DNA of 64,000 bases from NCBI RefSeq assembly GCF_050015995.1, contig NZ_JBNHEP010000062.1:1-64000 (forward strand), given 5' to 3'. Origin of the DNA: Trichodesmium sp050015995 (GTDB taxonomy: Bacteria > Cyanobacteriota > Cyanobacteriia > Cyanobacteriales > Microcoleaceae). This document shows positions 52,305 through 60,729 of the stretch, piece after piece. The number at the start of each line of letters is the position of its first letter. Positions within the stretch are counted from its first letter, which is position 1. Made by a program: the position numbers and the translations under genes. A model generated the notes under the pieces. It saw nothing but the letters and a program-made list of their open reading frames with translations, ran no database searches and was not told the origin of the DNA.

Positions 52305-53416
52305 TCAATTCCAATCTTTCGGTATAGCGCAACTAAAAGGAAATTGATTCCGGTCATACTTTACTGGCGGTTTACCTTGACTTTCTACAAGTTCAGCAAC
52401 ATATTTTTCTAAATATAATCCTCCTTTTCTAACCAAATTTTCTAATTCACTAGCCACGTCTGCGTTAACTTTATCTCCACTAGAAACATCATCAGTTTGA
52501 TTATTTTTGCGCTTATCATTTCCTCTCAATACAGATTTTATATTTTGATATTCTCTGAATCTAAAATTATTTTCATTTCCTACTCTATCCCAAGTATACT
52601 TATCAATAAAAATCTTAGTTTTTGCTTCTTTAATCTCTAGAGGAAGAGACACAATAAAAATAATACTTGTAATATCTGGATTGCTAATCAGTAAATTTCT
52701 TTCCATACTAGCGTGAAAAACTACTTCGTCTCCCTCACTTGACCATTTTCCAGCAAAACAAGTATCATCATCACTATACTTTAGACCATCTTTAAGTTCA
52801 TCTATACGTCTTATATAAAAAGTTTCAGGTTGATTAGAGAAAGTAACTATTGTCGAAACTTTTGGAGTATGTTTTTCATTTTCAAGGCTACTTTTACTGT
52901 TTTGTATTATGGCATTTACAGGTAATCTTAAAATTATTTTGTGTGGTAAACAATTTTGATTTCCAAATAAACTTCCATATATAGAAGTATTAGGTTGCAC
53001 ACTTAGAGACTGTTTGTAAAATAAGTATTAAGAGAACATGCGAGTGACTAAAATCTAAAAGCGGTAATACTTCAAGAGATTGAAATTTGGTAGGTAGAGA
53101 AGTATTCAGTACATATATTCCTAGATTTTTAAGCGACAAATATTTGTCTTGATTTCTTCCTCCTTATTCCCTATTCCCTATTCCCTATTCCCTGTTCCCT
53201 GTTCCCTGTTCCCTGTTCCCTGTTCCCTATCTCCTTTTTATATTTCCTTTACAAACAATCTCTTACGGATAGAGGTATTTCATTCTTAATGTCCTGAACT
53301 TCACAAAAATTAGTTCCCTTTAGTATTTTTGACAATGTTGGTAGAAAAAATATAAAAAAAAGAACAGCTAATGGAATTATCAGACCCAATAAATAAATAA
53401 AGCGATTGCTTCTCAT
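52305..53416 (-). pseudogene. Membrane-anchored protein gene split by a 258-bp MITE
   Basis: The 5' part (ATG 53416 to 53266) encodes MRSNRFIYLLGLIIPLAVLF and FIFFLPTLSKILKG, a signal-anchor helix, then NFCEVQDIKNEIPLSV. The MITE 53006-53263 interrupts it. Removing the element and one TA joins EIPLSV directly to SVQPNTSIYGSLFGNQNC in the same frame and gives a 283-residue protein ending FSCAIPKDWN. The soluble part (VSTIVTFSNQPETFYIRRID; EGDEVVFHASMERNLL) matches no family known to me. As it stands, only the fragment from an in-frame GTG at 53000 would be made, without its membrane anchor. It is the first gene of the three-gene unknown set. Confidence 0.88.
53006..53263. mobile_element. 258-bp MITE, copy 2, TA target duplication
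   Basis: It reads GAGACTGTTTGTAAAATAAG ... TTTCCTTTACAAACAATCTCT and is flanked by TA at 53004-53005 and 53264-53265. It is the inverse of 25477-25734, including the same number of heptamers (five TGTTCCC, four TATTCCC). I found no difference between the copies on reading them base by base. It disrupts the gene around it. Confidence 0.93.
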
Positions 53417-53845
53417 AGAAAAACACCCAATTGAACTTATTTAATAAAGACACTAAGGTTGAAAAAACTCAAGACAATTAACCCAAAATCACAGATTGAC
53501 TAAGTTTTTTTGCAGGTAATCTGGTTGTATGGATGACTATCTTATAACTCCTTAAATTTACGGAAATTGTCTGATAAAAAACTGCTAGACAAATTTTTAT
53601 TTTACTCCATGGAAAAGAAGTAGTTGGTTAGAAAAGTAGTTAAGAGTAAAAGTAACCATAAAACACGAACAAGACAACAGGGAAAAAAATTCCCTAAGCA
53701 TCCATTTTTTTTCTATATTAGCAAGAAAAATTTCAGATCAGAAAGGATTAATGCCTCGGATAGACACCCAAAAATAGAACAGAACATTACCTCTGCTCAA
53801 AAATTCTCTTTTTCATCCTTATTTTTTATTGAACTGATTCTCTTT
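53417..53845. other. Spacer, no supported gene
   Basis: AT-rich leader of the split gene. A plus-strand frame (53624-53890) gives a lysine-rich protein with a hydrophobic end, but it overlaps the 3' end of the next gene on the other strand. I see no family match, so it is left out. Confidence 0.5.
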
Positions 53846-54403
53846 TTACTTTTTACCTTTCTTTTTTGGCTTTCTCTTTTTAACTTTTGATTTTTTATTT
53901 TCAAATCTCGCTCTTTGCTGAACTACTTCAGGAGGTGGACCATAATCTCCGTCTGAAAAGTACACTCGCTCTACTATATTTTCTGGTTCTACTTCAATCC
54001 ACAAACGGGCTCCCCCAGCTTGACTTCTATTTGGCTGATGGGGTTGATAAACTATTTGGCAACCGCCATGAATTTTCAGAGCATGGCAATAATCCTTTTG
54101 ATTTCCTACTTTCACAGCAACCGCTGGATGAGAAGTTCCGTTGTCTCGGTTATAATCAATAGTCTTTCGCAGCACATGAATAATAGTTTTGGCTTCTCGT
54201 TGAAATTTATTCCAAGTACCTTCAGGACCGCGACAACCAGCTATAATTTCTGGCATTCCCCGATGGTTGAGGGGCATCCTCCAAAGTCTGCCAACTTTTT
54301 TCGCACCGATGACTCGCTTTTGATTCAATAGCAATCGTAATCTACCTGTTGAGATATTAAGTAGAAATGCTGCTTCTGTTGTACTTACGAATGAGACAGT
54401 CAT
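53846..54403 (-). CDS. Excisionase/MerR-like HTH protein
   Basis: I take the ATG at 54403 (185 residues); the longer frame from 54475 adds a hydrophobic, poor-quality stretch. The N-terminal 50 residues (TVSFVSTTEAAFLLNISTGR, then LRLLLNQKRVIGAKKVGRLW and RMPL) are a winged HTH of the excisionase type that binds DNA. The remaining part (GMPEIIAGCRGPEGTWNKFQ; TIIHVLRKTIDYNRDNGTSH; ARLWIEVEPENIVERVYF) is unknown, and the tail is very basic (KKSKVKKRKPKKKGKK). A perfect 18-bp palindrome sits directly before the start, hinting at self-regulation. No integrase or phage gene is nearby. Confidence 0.7.
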   Translation of the reverse strand: MTVSFVSTTEAAFLLNISTGRLRLLLNQKRVIGAKKVGRLWRMPLNHRGMPEIIAGCRGPEGTWNKFQREAKTIIHVLRKTIDYNRDNGTSHPAVAVKVGNQKDYCHALKIHGGCQIVYQPHQPNRSQAGGARLWIEVEPENIVERVYFSDGDYGPPPEVVQQRARFENKKSKVKKRKPKKKGKK

Positions 54404-54421
54404 AACTATAACGTTATAGTT
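54404..54421. promoter_or_regulatory. Perfect 18-bp palindrome abutting the HTH gene's start codon
   Basis: AACTATAACGTTATAGTT reads the same on both strands and touches the ATG at 54403. It occupies the place of the ribosome binding site, so a bound repressor could block expression. A related but imperfect ATCTATAACGTTAGAG occurs inside the 91-bp element at 22748-22838, so a repeat origin is also possible. Confidence 0.55.
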
Positions 54422-55144
54422 TTTATTTATTATATAAATAATAATACATTTATTTACTGTAACACGATGAATCATTAAACAAGGTTGGACAAGTATTAAG
54501 AAATATTGAAAATTAACTAATCATTTGTTAAGATATATTTCATTCTATCAAAATACTTTTTTTCGTAAGTTATACCGTTTTACGGAAATCAAAAGTAATT
54601 AGAAATAAAATAAGTTAGTTCAATAATGAATAATGAATAATGAATAATGAATAATTAATTATTACCTCTCCTTGAAAACGGATAGGATTGACTAATCATG
54701 AAAATTTTTATTGATTATCCCCTATCCAAGGGGAGGCTTTAAACCAAAATTTTTCGGTAAAAAGAGAATTATAACTGCTCAATTCTCAATCTAAGGCAGT
54801 ATAAAAAATGAGTATTCAATAATTGATAATTGATAATGGATAATTGATAATTACCTCTCCCTAAAAGGGAGAGGATTGACATTTAAGGAAAAAATTTATT
54901 CTCTTCCCCTTGAAAGGGGAGGCTTCAAGGCGTGAATAATCTAATTATTTAATTGTTTAATTATTAATTATTTCGGTAACTCAGAACAATAGCGTTTATA
55001 AAATCAGTGAATTACGGTTTTTTTTCCTATTCGCACATAATCATAACTCCTGCTCCCTAATGTCTAAAAATCACTATTTTTGTATCTCAAAAGTATATAA
55101 ATCGCTATAGATTAAGTCAAAATAATCAAAATCAAAGGTAAAAA
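54422..55144. repeat. Two neighbouring copies of a hairpin-forming dispersed repeat
   Basis: Copies at about 54640-54768 and 54830-54930 each start with an AATGAATAATTAATTATTACC-type tract. They carry CCTCTCC..GGATAGG or CCTCTCCCTAAAAGGGAGAGG hairpins, then CCCCT(A/T)...AGGGGAGGCTT. The first ends TTTTTCGGTAAAAAG. Weaker copies lie at 14985, 16812 and 29150. There is no gene in this 0.7-kb stretch. Confidence 0.7.
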
Positions 55145-57043
55145 ATGCTAAACAATAATTCATCAAATTCAGCAATTAAAGACAAACCTAAATCTCCAGA
55201 AAATATACAAGAAAATACGACAATAGAATTCCATGAGGAGCAGAAAAACACTACTCCTAAATCATCTCATTCTGACAAAAAGAATTTTTCTGTTGTACTT
55301 TGGGCAACAGTAATTATTACTACTCTCGGAGTCGGATTTATCGGAGGACAATGGTGGCAGTCTCGTAGCAATGAAACACCAAACCAACCATCAAAACCAG
55401 CACCAGGTAGACGACGAAGTATCTTGGTTAAAGCAATACCAATAAAAATTACCTCTCTCCAAGAAACCTCAGAATTTGTGGGAACTATGGAAGCAAAACG
55501 CTCTGTCAGAATCAGACCACAAATAGATGGTAGGATAGTAGAAATCTTAGTACAGGAAGGAACTTTCGTCTCTGAGGGGCAGGCGATCGCTAAACTTAAA
55601 AGCGATAATGTGGAAGCTAATTTAAGGAGAGCCAAAGCTCACCTCCAGCAAAGTGAAGCTCGTTTAGCACAACTGAGAACAGGGGCAAGACCGGAACAAA
55701 TTTCAGCAGCTAGAGCGCGTCTCCAACAATCTCAGGCTACTTTGGCTGAACTGAAAAGAGGTACGCGACCAGAACAAATTGCAGCAGCTAAAGCGCGTCT
55801 CCAACAATCTCAGGCTACCTTGGCTGAATTGGAGGCGGGTACTCGCGATGAAGAGATTGCTCAGGCAAAAGCAGAATTACAAGAGGCACAAGTACGATTA
55901 GAAAATGCCAGATCGGGTAGTCTTTTAGAAGAAATTGCTCAAGCTAAGGCGCAAATAGAAGTACAACAAGCAGAATTAGAATTAGCTAGGGAACAAGTTA
56001 GGCGAAACGAAAAATTAAGAGCAGAAGGAGCGATCGCTGAGTTAAGTTTTCAGGAAATTTTTCAGGAGGAGAGAGCAGCTCAGGCAAGGGTAGAGGAAGC
56101 AAAAAGACGAGTAACTCAGTTGGAAAGAAATCGAGAGTCTATGATTCAAACTTTAGAAGCAGCATTGGAACAACAAAGGCAGATATTGAGAAGGCTGGAA
56201 AATGGTACTCGCCCAGAAGAAATTGCTAGGGCAGAGGCGGAGGTAGCGGAGGTTCGTAGTAATTTGGAGGAGTTGCAAAATGGTACTCGCCCAGAAGAAA
56301 TTGCGAGGGCAGAGGCAGAGGTAGCAGAGGCTCGTAGTAATTTAGAGGAGTTGCAAAATGGTACTCGCTCTGAAGAAATTGTTCAGGGGCAAGCAGAAGT
56401 AGCAGCAGCATTAGCAGAAGTAGAAAGTTGGCAGGCTGAGTTTGAGGATACGGTAGTTGTAGCTCCTTTTGCAGGTTTAATTGGAGATATGATTGTCAAG
56501 ATAGGAGATTTTGTTAATGATGGTGACACTATGACTACTGTGACGGCAAATCGGGTATTAGATATAAATTTACCAATTCCGTTGGAGCGACGAGGAGATT
56601 TACGATTGGGTTTACCTGTGGAGATTAGGAGTCCTGAAGGTAAGGTTTTGGGAATCGGGAAGGTTAGTTTTATTTCTCCTACTGTTAGTGATTCTCAAAC
56701 TATTTTGGTTAAGGTAGATGTGGATAATAGTGCTGGAAATTTAAAGGATGGTCAGTTTGTGGAAGTTAATGTAATTTGGGAGCAGCGTCAAGCAGTAGTA
56801 GTTCCTATGACGGCAGTGGGTTTTGAAGGGGAGACACGGTTTGTGTATTTGTTGGAGGGAGAAGGTGAACAGCAAAAGGCAAGGCGTCAAATAATTGAGT
56901 TGGGTTTGGTTCGGGGTGATATGGCTGAGGTGGTATCTGGTTTGGAGTCTGGCGATAGGTTGATTGTTTCGGGTATACAAAGGTTGAATGATGGAGCGGC
57001 TGTGAAGGTTTTGAATTCAGGGAAAAGAGAGAAGAAATCATAG
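55145..57043 (+). CDS. RND-type periplasmic adaptor (HlyD/AcrA family)
   Basis: The 632-residue protein has a cytoplasmic tail, one membrane segment (about 48-69; SVVLWATVIITTLGVGFIGG), a lipoyl half (SVRIRPQIDGRIVEILVQEG) and a long alpha-hairpin. The hairpin is expanded by repeats of LRTGARPEQISAARARLQQS and NGTRPEEIARAEAEVAEVRS type. The second lipoyl half (DTVVVAPFAGLIGDMIVKIG) and a membrane-proximal domain (VVVPMTAVGFEGETRFVYLL; VVSGLESGDRLIVSG) follow. It would bridge an RND or ABC pump to an outer-membrane channel. No pump gene follows; instead a truncated radical-SAM gene and an IS relic come next. The hairpin repeats are near-identical in DNA (56170-56380), so length may vary. Confidence 0.9.
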   Translation: MLNNNSSNSAIKDKPKSPENIQENTTIEFHEEQKNTTPKSSHSDKKNFSVVLWATVIITTLGVGFIGGQWWQSRSNETPNQPSKPAPGRRRSILVKAIPIKITSLQETSEFVGTMEAKRSVRIRPQIDGRIVEILVQEGTFVSEGQAIAKLKSDNVEANLRRAKAHLQQSEARLAQLRTGARPEQISAARARLQQSQATLAELKRGTRPEQIAAAKARLQQSQATLAELEAGTRDEEIAQAKAELQEAQVRLENARSGSLLEEIAQAKAQIEVQQAELELAREQVRRNEKLRAEGAIAELSFQEIFQEERAAQARVEEAKRRVTQLERNRESMIQTLEAALEQQRQILRRLENGTRPEEIARAEAEVAEVRSNLEELQNGTRPEEIARAEAEVAEARSNLEELQNGTRSEEIVQGQAEVAAALAEVESWQAEFEDTVVVAPFAGLIGDMIVKIGDFVNDGDTMTTVTANRVLDINLPIPLERRGDLRLGLPVEIRSPEGKVLGIGKVSFISPTVSDSQTILVKVDVDNSAGNLKDGQFVEVNVIWEQRQAVVVPMTAVGFEGETRFVYLLEGEGEQQKARRQIIELGLVRGDMAEVVSGLESGDRLIVSGIQRLNDGAAVKVLNSGKREKKS

Positions 57044-57081
57044 GTTTAATACCAATTAGAAAAAAGTTGGCTATAGGAGGG

Positions 57082-57125
57082 GCGATCGCTCCTAAAATCT
57101 GGTTTGTTTGGAAAGGAGCGATCGC
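57082..57125. terminator. Bidirectional hairpin made of two HIP1-containing arms
   Basis: GCGATCGCTCCT (57082-57093) pairs perfectly with AGGAGCGATCGC (57114-57125), and TATTTTAT follows on the plus strand. It lies exactly between two convergent genes. Each arm contains a HIP1 octamer. Confidence 0.6.
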
Positions 57126-57135
57126 TATTTTATGC

Positions 57136-57490
57136 TTAAATTTTTTCCAGCACAGTATTTTTCTTTTCTTGACTTTGAATTTCATAACGATGAGCTTCAC
57201 AAATGCTTCCAAAATTCAACCCCTCTAATGCTACATTAACTAAGTTTAGCTTCGGTCCTTGACTTGCCAATTGCTCCAGATTTAACGAGTGACGCTTCAT
57301 TACTTCCCAGACCACAGGTAGAGGCTGTTCAATGGTTCCAATAGAACAAGCATCGATACCAACAAGACCCATACAGGGATAGATTAAACCATCGTAATTT
57401 ACAACAAAATTAAACCATTTTGTACAGGGGTTATAGTCTCCCCAAAAGCGTCTTTTACGCTCCCTCAACTTTGGCATCATTTCATATACA
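57136..57490 (-). pseudogene. C-terminal fragment of a radical-SAM/SPASM protein
   Basis: About 115 residues are left: MMPKLRERKRRFWGDYNPCT, KWFNFVVNYDGLIYPCMGLV, and a helical tail ending KKNTVLEKI. The C...NYDGLIYPC pattern is the SPASM-type auxiliary cluster region of radical-SAM enzymes. The frame stays open upstream to 57490, where the IS701-like end begins, so the catalytic CxxxCxxC half is missing. The natural substrate is unknown. Confidence 0.65.
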
Positions 57491-58974
57491 CACGACTTAC
57501 GCAGGTACGCTATATATAGTGTATCTTCATGTGTTGAGTAGGTTCGATTCTAGTTCATAGTTTTTGGGGATATATACTATCTTAAATACCAGTCGTTTTC
57601 TAGTATAAATCAGAGCATAAATTTTTGGTAAACATTGTTTAATTTTATTAAATAAATTCACCATAGAAATGTAATTGTTAGATAATTTGATTATTGTATA
57701 AATGTATAGGTAGTCCTGCATAGTAATGGTGAAGATGTATATTTTTTTTAATTTCTTCCCACACTCCCCACACTTTCCACACTTTCTCTACCATTACTAT
57801 GCACCACCACCAATGTATAAAATATGGATTTTACCTATGTTGATTACTGTCAATATTTACTCAATTTTCAAACAAACTATACAATCACAAATTTAGCAAA
57901 TCCGAAGCGAAAATATTAGCCATGATACAATTAATCGCTATTTAAGAATAGCAAATTTAAACTCTCTAGATTTATGGCGAAATGTCAAAGAATAAATTGT
58001 GACTGACAAAGAAGGGTATCTAATTTTTGATGATACAGTTATTAACAAGAAATTTTCTGATAAAATTGAAATTGTTCGCAGACAATATAGTGGTATCGGT
58101 TCATCAAGTAATTCGAGGTATAGGAGTAGTTAACTGTGTTTATTTCCATCCTCAAAGTGAACAGTGTTGGATAATAGATTATAGAATTTATGACCCAGAT
58201 ACTGACAAAAAAACTAAAATAGATCATGTTGAGGAAATGATTTTTTATGCTGTAAACCATAAAAAACTACCATTTAAAACTGTATTAATGGATAGTTGGT
58301 ATGCAACACAAAGATTAATGGCCTTGATAGATAATTTAGGGAAAATTTATTATTGTCCATTAAAAATAAATCGTTTAGTCGATGATACTGGTGGTGTAGA
58401 AAAATATAAAAATATTGGAGAATTAACTTGGAACGAATCAGAAAAAATATCAGGTAAAATAATTAAGATTAAAGGGTTTCCAAGAGACAAGAAAGTTAAG
58501 CTCCATACGGGCAACTATTTCTACCAATAGAACAGAATACATTGTAACTAATGACTTAAGTCAATCTTCGCATTTATGCTGTAGAATTTGAGTCTCTTGC
58601 CTAGATGGAAAATTGAAGAATTCCACAGATAAATTAAGCAATTAACAGGTCTAAAATTTTGCCAATGTCGTCTGGGTAAAATTCAAAAAAATCATATTGC
58701 TTGTGCGATGTTGGTGTGGAATTTTTTAAAAAGGTTGGCTGTGAAAATAGGAAAAACTATTTATCAAGTTAAGCATGAATTGTTATCAGATTATCTGGTC
58801 TCAGAATTGAAATATCCTTCAATTAAAATGAAACTTGTTTAACTTGAATAACTGAAGTTTTTTTTAATTAAAACTCAAGCGATTGCTGACGCAAAGCTCC
58901 GCTAACGCACAAAACTATAGTGAAGATCGCCAAAATTACTATACACTATATATAGTGTCTTTGCGTAAGTCCTG
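57491..58974 (+). mobile_element. IS701-like insertion sequence, decayed
   Basis: The ends CACGACTTACGCAGGTACGC (57491) and the inverse of CAGGACTTACGCAAAGACAC (ending 58974) are imperfect inverted repeats of about 36 bp, including CTATATATAGTGTAT. Total length is 1484 bp. A broken transposase lies within. A heptamer-like CCCACACTCCCCACACTTT tract (57757-57785) and a GC palindrome (GACGCAAAGCTCCGCTAACGC, 58891) are extra insertions. Target duplications are not evident. Confidence 0.75.
57824..58842 (+). pseudogene. IS701-like DDE transposase, frameshifted
   Basis: From ATG 57824 the pieces read MDFTYVDYCQYLLNFQTNYT, then DTINRYLRIANLNSLDLWRN, GYLIFDDTVINKKFSDKIEI and VRRQYSG. The next are VHQVIRGIGVVNCVYFHPQS, IDYRIYDPDTDKKTKIDHVE, TVLMDSWYATQRLMALIDNL and YYCPLKINRLVDDTGG. 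The last are ATISTNRTEYIVTNDLSQSS, then WKIEEFHR*IKQLTGLKF. The DDE residues are visible in IFDDTV, LMDSWY and IEEFH. At least three frameshifts and two stops make it inactive. Confidence 0.82.
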
Positions 58975-59856
58975 ACTATATTAGGATTAACTGGCATCGG
59001 CAAAAGTACCCTCACTGTAGAATTAATTCAACAAATAAAAGATAAATTTGATTATATAATCTGGCGCAATATTGATAACTACCCCTCCTGTGAATCTCTA
59101 CAAACAAACATTATTCAATTCTTATCTCAAACAGATTCTCCCTCTCAGAAAAAAGAAAAACTTTCCAATTCTCCAACCATCAACAATCAATTAATAGATT
59201 ACCTCCGTAAATATCGTTGTTTACTGATTTTTGATAATTTACAAGAAATATTTGCCAGTGGAAAATTAGCTGGTACTTATCTGGAAGAACATGAAAATTA
59301 TGGTAAATTTTTTCAACAAATAGCCACATCATCCCACCAAAGTTGTTTATTGCTTCTGAGTCAAGAAAAACCCAAAATAGTATCAGCAAATAATTATTAT
59401 CAGACTTTAAAACTTGATGGTTTAGGAAAGTCAGCAGCAGCAATTTTAGAAAGTAAAAACTTAACAGATAAAGATAAATGGTTAGACTTGATTAATCTCT
59501 ATGACGGAAATCCCTTATGGTTAAATATTATTGCCGATGCAGTAGAAGATTTATGTGATAGAAATGTCGCTCAATTTTTATCTTGCCCTAGTGTATATTT
59601 AGGAGATTTAGAACCGATATTAGAGATAATTTTTCAGCGTTTGTCAGAGCTAGAAAAACAAGTAATATTATGGATAGCAAGTCAAGAAACAGCAGTAAAT
59701 ATTTCCAATACTCCCCCAGACTTTCCACTTTCCCACTCAGATTTCTGGAAAGCAATACAATCATTAAAAAGACGTTCTTTAGTAACAAAAAAAGATAATT
59801 TATTTGCTATTTTAGCTGTGATGAAGCAGTATATTATATCGAATTATTTACATTAA
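58975..59856 (+). pseudogene. 5'-truncated NB-ARC (STAND) ATPase
   Basis: The frame is open from the IS edge and codes 293 residues: TILGLTGIGKSTLTVELIQQ (Walker A), CLLIFDNLQEIFASG (Walker B), QSCLLLLSQEKPKIV, KLDGLGKSAAAILESKNL, DGNPLWLNIIADAVEDL (GxP motif) and a winged-helix part ending AVMKQYIISNYLH. NB-ARC proteins are signalling or defence switches that normally carry an N-terminal effector and C-terminal sensor repeats. The effector is cut off exactly at the IS end, and no WD40 or TPR repeats follow the stop. No start codon exists before ATG 59350. Confidence 0.78.
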
Positions 59857-60259
59857 CTCACTCGAATTATGCAGGATACTAGGCTGATTAAGAAACCGGA
59901 TTTATGGGAGACAGATATTACTATAGTCAGGCATTTCATATAAACCTGGTTTCTATTTAGGGTTTGCTAATTAAATCTCAAAGGATTGACAGATAAAGCC
60001 AAAAGCATTTTTGGGGCGGAAAAAAGTAAAAATTTTTCAGCTTGAGTGACCAAAAAGTTAGGACGGGTGGCAGACAAGAACAGAAAGATACAGCTACAAT
60101 TATTCCTCCACTTCCTCCACTTCCCACACTTCCCACTTCCCACACTTCCCATACTTCCCACACTGACTACTCCCTACTCCCTACCCAGTTAGAAAACCGA
60201 GCTTCTGGTGAAACTCGGTTCTGAGCTGATATTAGATGGGGAGCGATCGCTTTCCCTTA
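59857..60259. repeat. Spacer with AGGGTTTGC element and CTTCCCACA tandem repeats
   Basis: From 59959 AGGGTTTGCTAATTAA begins a copy of the dispersed element also at 2214 and 63755 (shared CAAAAAGTTAGG and CAGACAAGAACAGAAAGAT). At 60105-60180 an array of CTTCCTCCA, CTTCCCACA and ACTCCCT units follows. AACCGAG...CTCGGTT (about 60196-60220) can form a hairpin downstream of the toxin gene on neither coding side. No gene. Confidence 0.65.
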
Positions 60260-60547
60260 TTATAAATTCAATAACCTTTTTCCATGAATAACAGCAGCAA
60301 CCATTACCACATCACCCTTAACCTTATAAAGGACTCGATAACTATAAGCATAATCTTGTCGATAACTATCATCACCAAACTCCTTGACTACTTCTCCCCC
60401 TAAAGGATTATTAATCAAATTTCTAGTGACATTAATTATCCTATGGACTACTGCCGCAGCATAGGAAACAGAGTCACGAGCTATGTAGGAAGCGATCGCA
60501 TCCACATCATCTATAGCTTTAGAAGACCAAACTACTTTATAACCCAT
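60260..60547 (-). CDS. ParE/RelE-type toxin
   Basis: The 95-residue protein fits the RelE/ParE superfamily: KVVWSSKAIDDVDAIASYIA, NLINNPLGGEVVKEFGDDSY, RQDYAYSYRVLYKVKGDVVM and AAVIHGKRLL. Members of this fold inhibit gyrase (ParE) or cleave mRNA at the ribosome (RelE); the R..YSYRVLYK..G pattern is closer to ParE. It overlaps the antitoxin gene by 16 bases, the usual tight coupling. Confidence 0.85.
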   Translation of the reverse strand: MGYKVVWSSKAIDDVDAIASYIARDSVSYAAAVVHRIINVTRNLINNPLGGEVVKEFGDDSYRQDYAYSYRVLYKVKGDVVMVAAVIHGKRLLNL

Positions 60548-60729
60548 TTACTCAAAAGCCCTTCAGCTTCTTCTTGTGTAATTTTTCTTTCTTTATCAGC
60601 TACTTCTAAACCATGAAGAACTTTTTCAATTACATATAAATGATATTGAACATCTTCAAGGGAGCAATTATCTGGCAATTTGCTTAATAGAGATTCTACT
60701 TTTTTCTTAGCGGTACTCATAAAGTTCAT
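60532..60729 (-). CDS. Antitoxin partner of the ParE-type toxin
   Basis: The 65-residue acidic, helical protein (STAKKKVESLLSKLPDNCSL; EDVQYHLYVIEKVLHGLEVA; ITQEEAEGLLSKWVIK) precedes and overlaps the toxin. It resembles the small antitoxins paired with ParE in cyanobacteria. No clear DNA-binding motif is visible. Starts at 60729 or 60720 (second ATG) are both possible. Confidence 0.8.
   Translation of the reverse strand: MNFMSTAKKKVESLLSKLPDNCSLEDVQYHLYVIEKVLHGLEVADKERKITQEEAEGLLSKWVIK

Noticed and set aside
53624..53890. 88-codon plus-strand frame with a hydrophobic tail
   Set aside because: The end is antisense to the basic tail of the HTH gene (Lys codons become Phe/Leu), so the hydrophobicity is an artefact.
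57530..57560. GGTTCGATTC resembling a tRNA T-loop
   Set aside because: No acceptor stem, anticodon arm or CCA-side pairing could be built around it.
59180..59443. 87-codon minus-strand frame in the NB-ARC region
   Set aside because: It is antisense to a recognisable NB-ARC domain.
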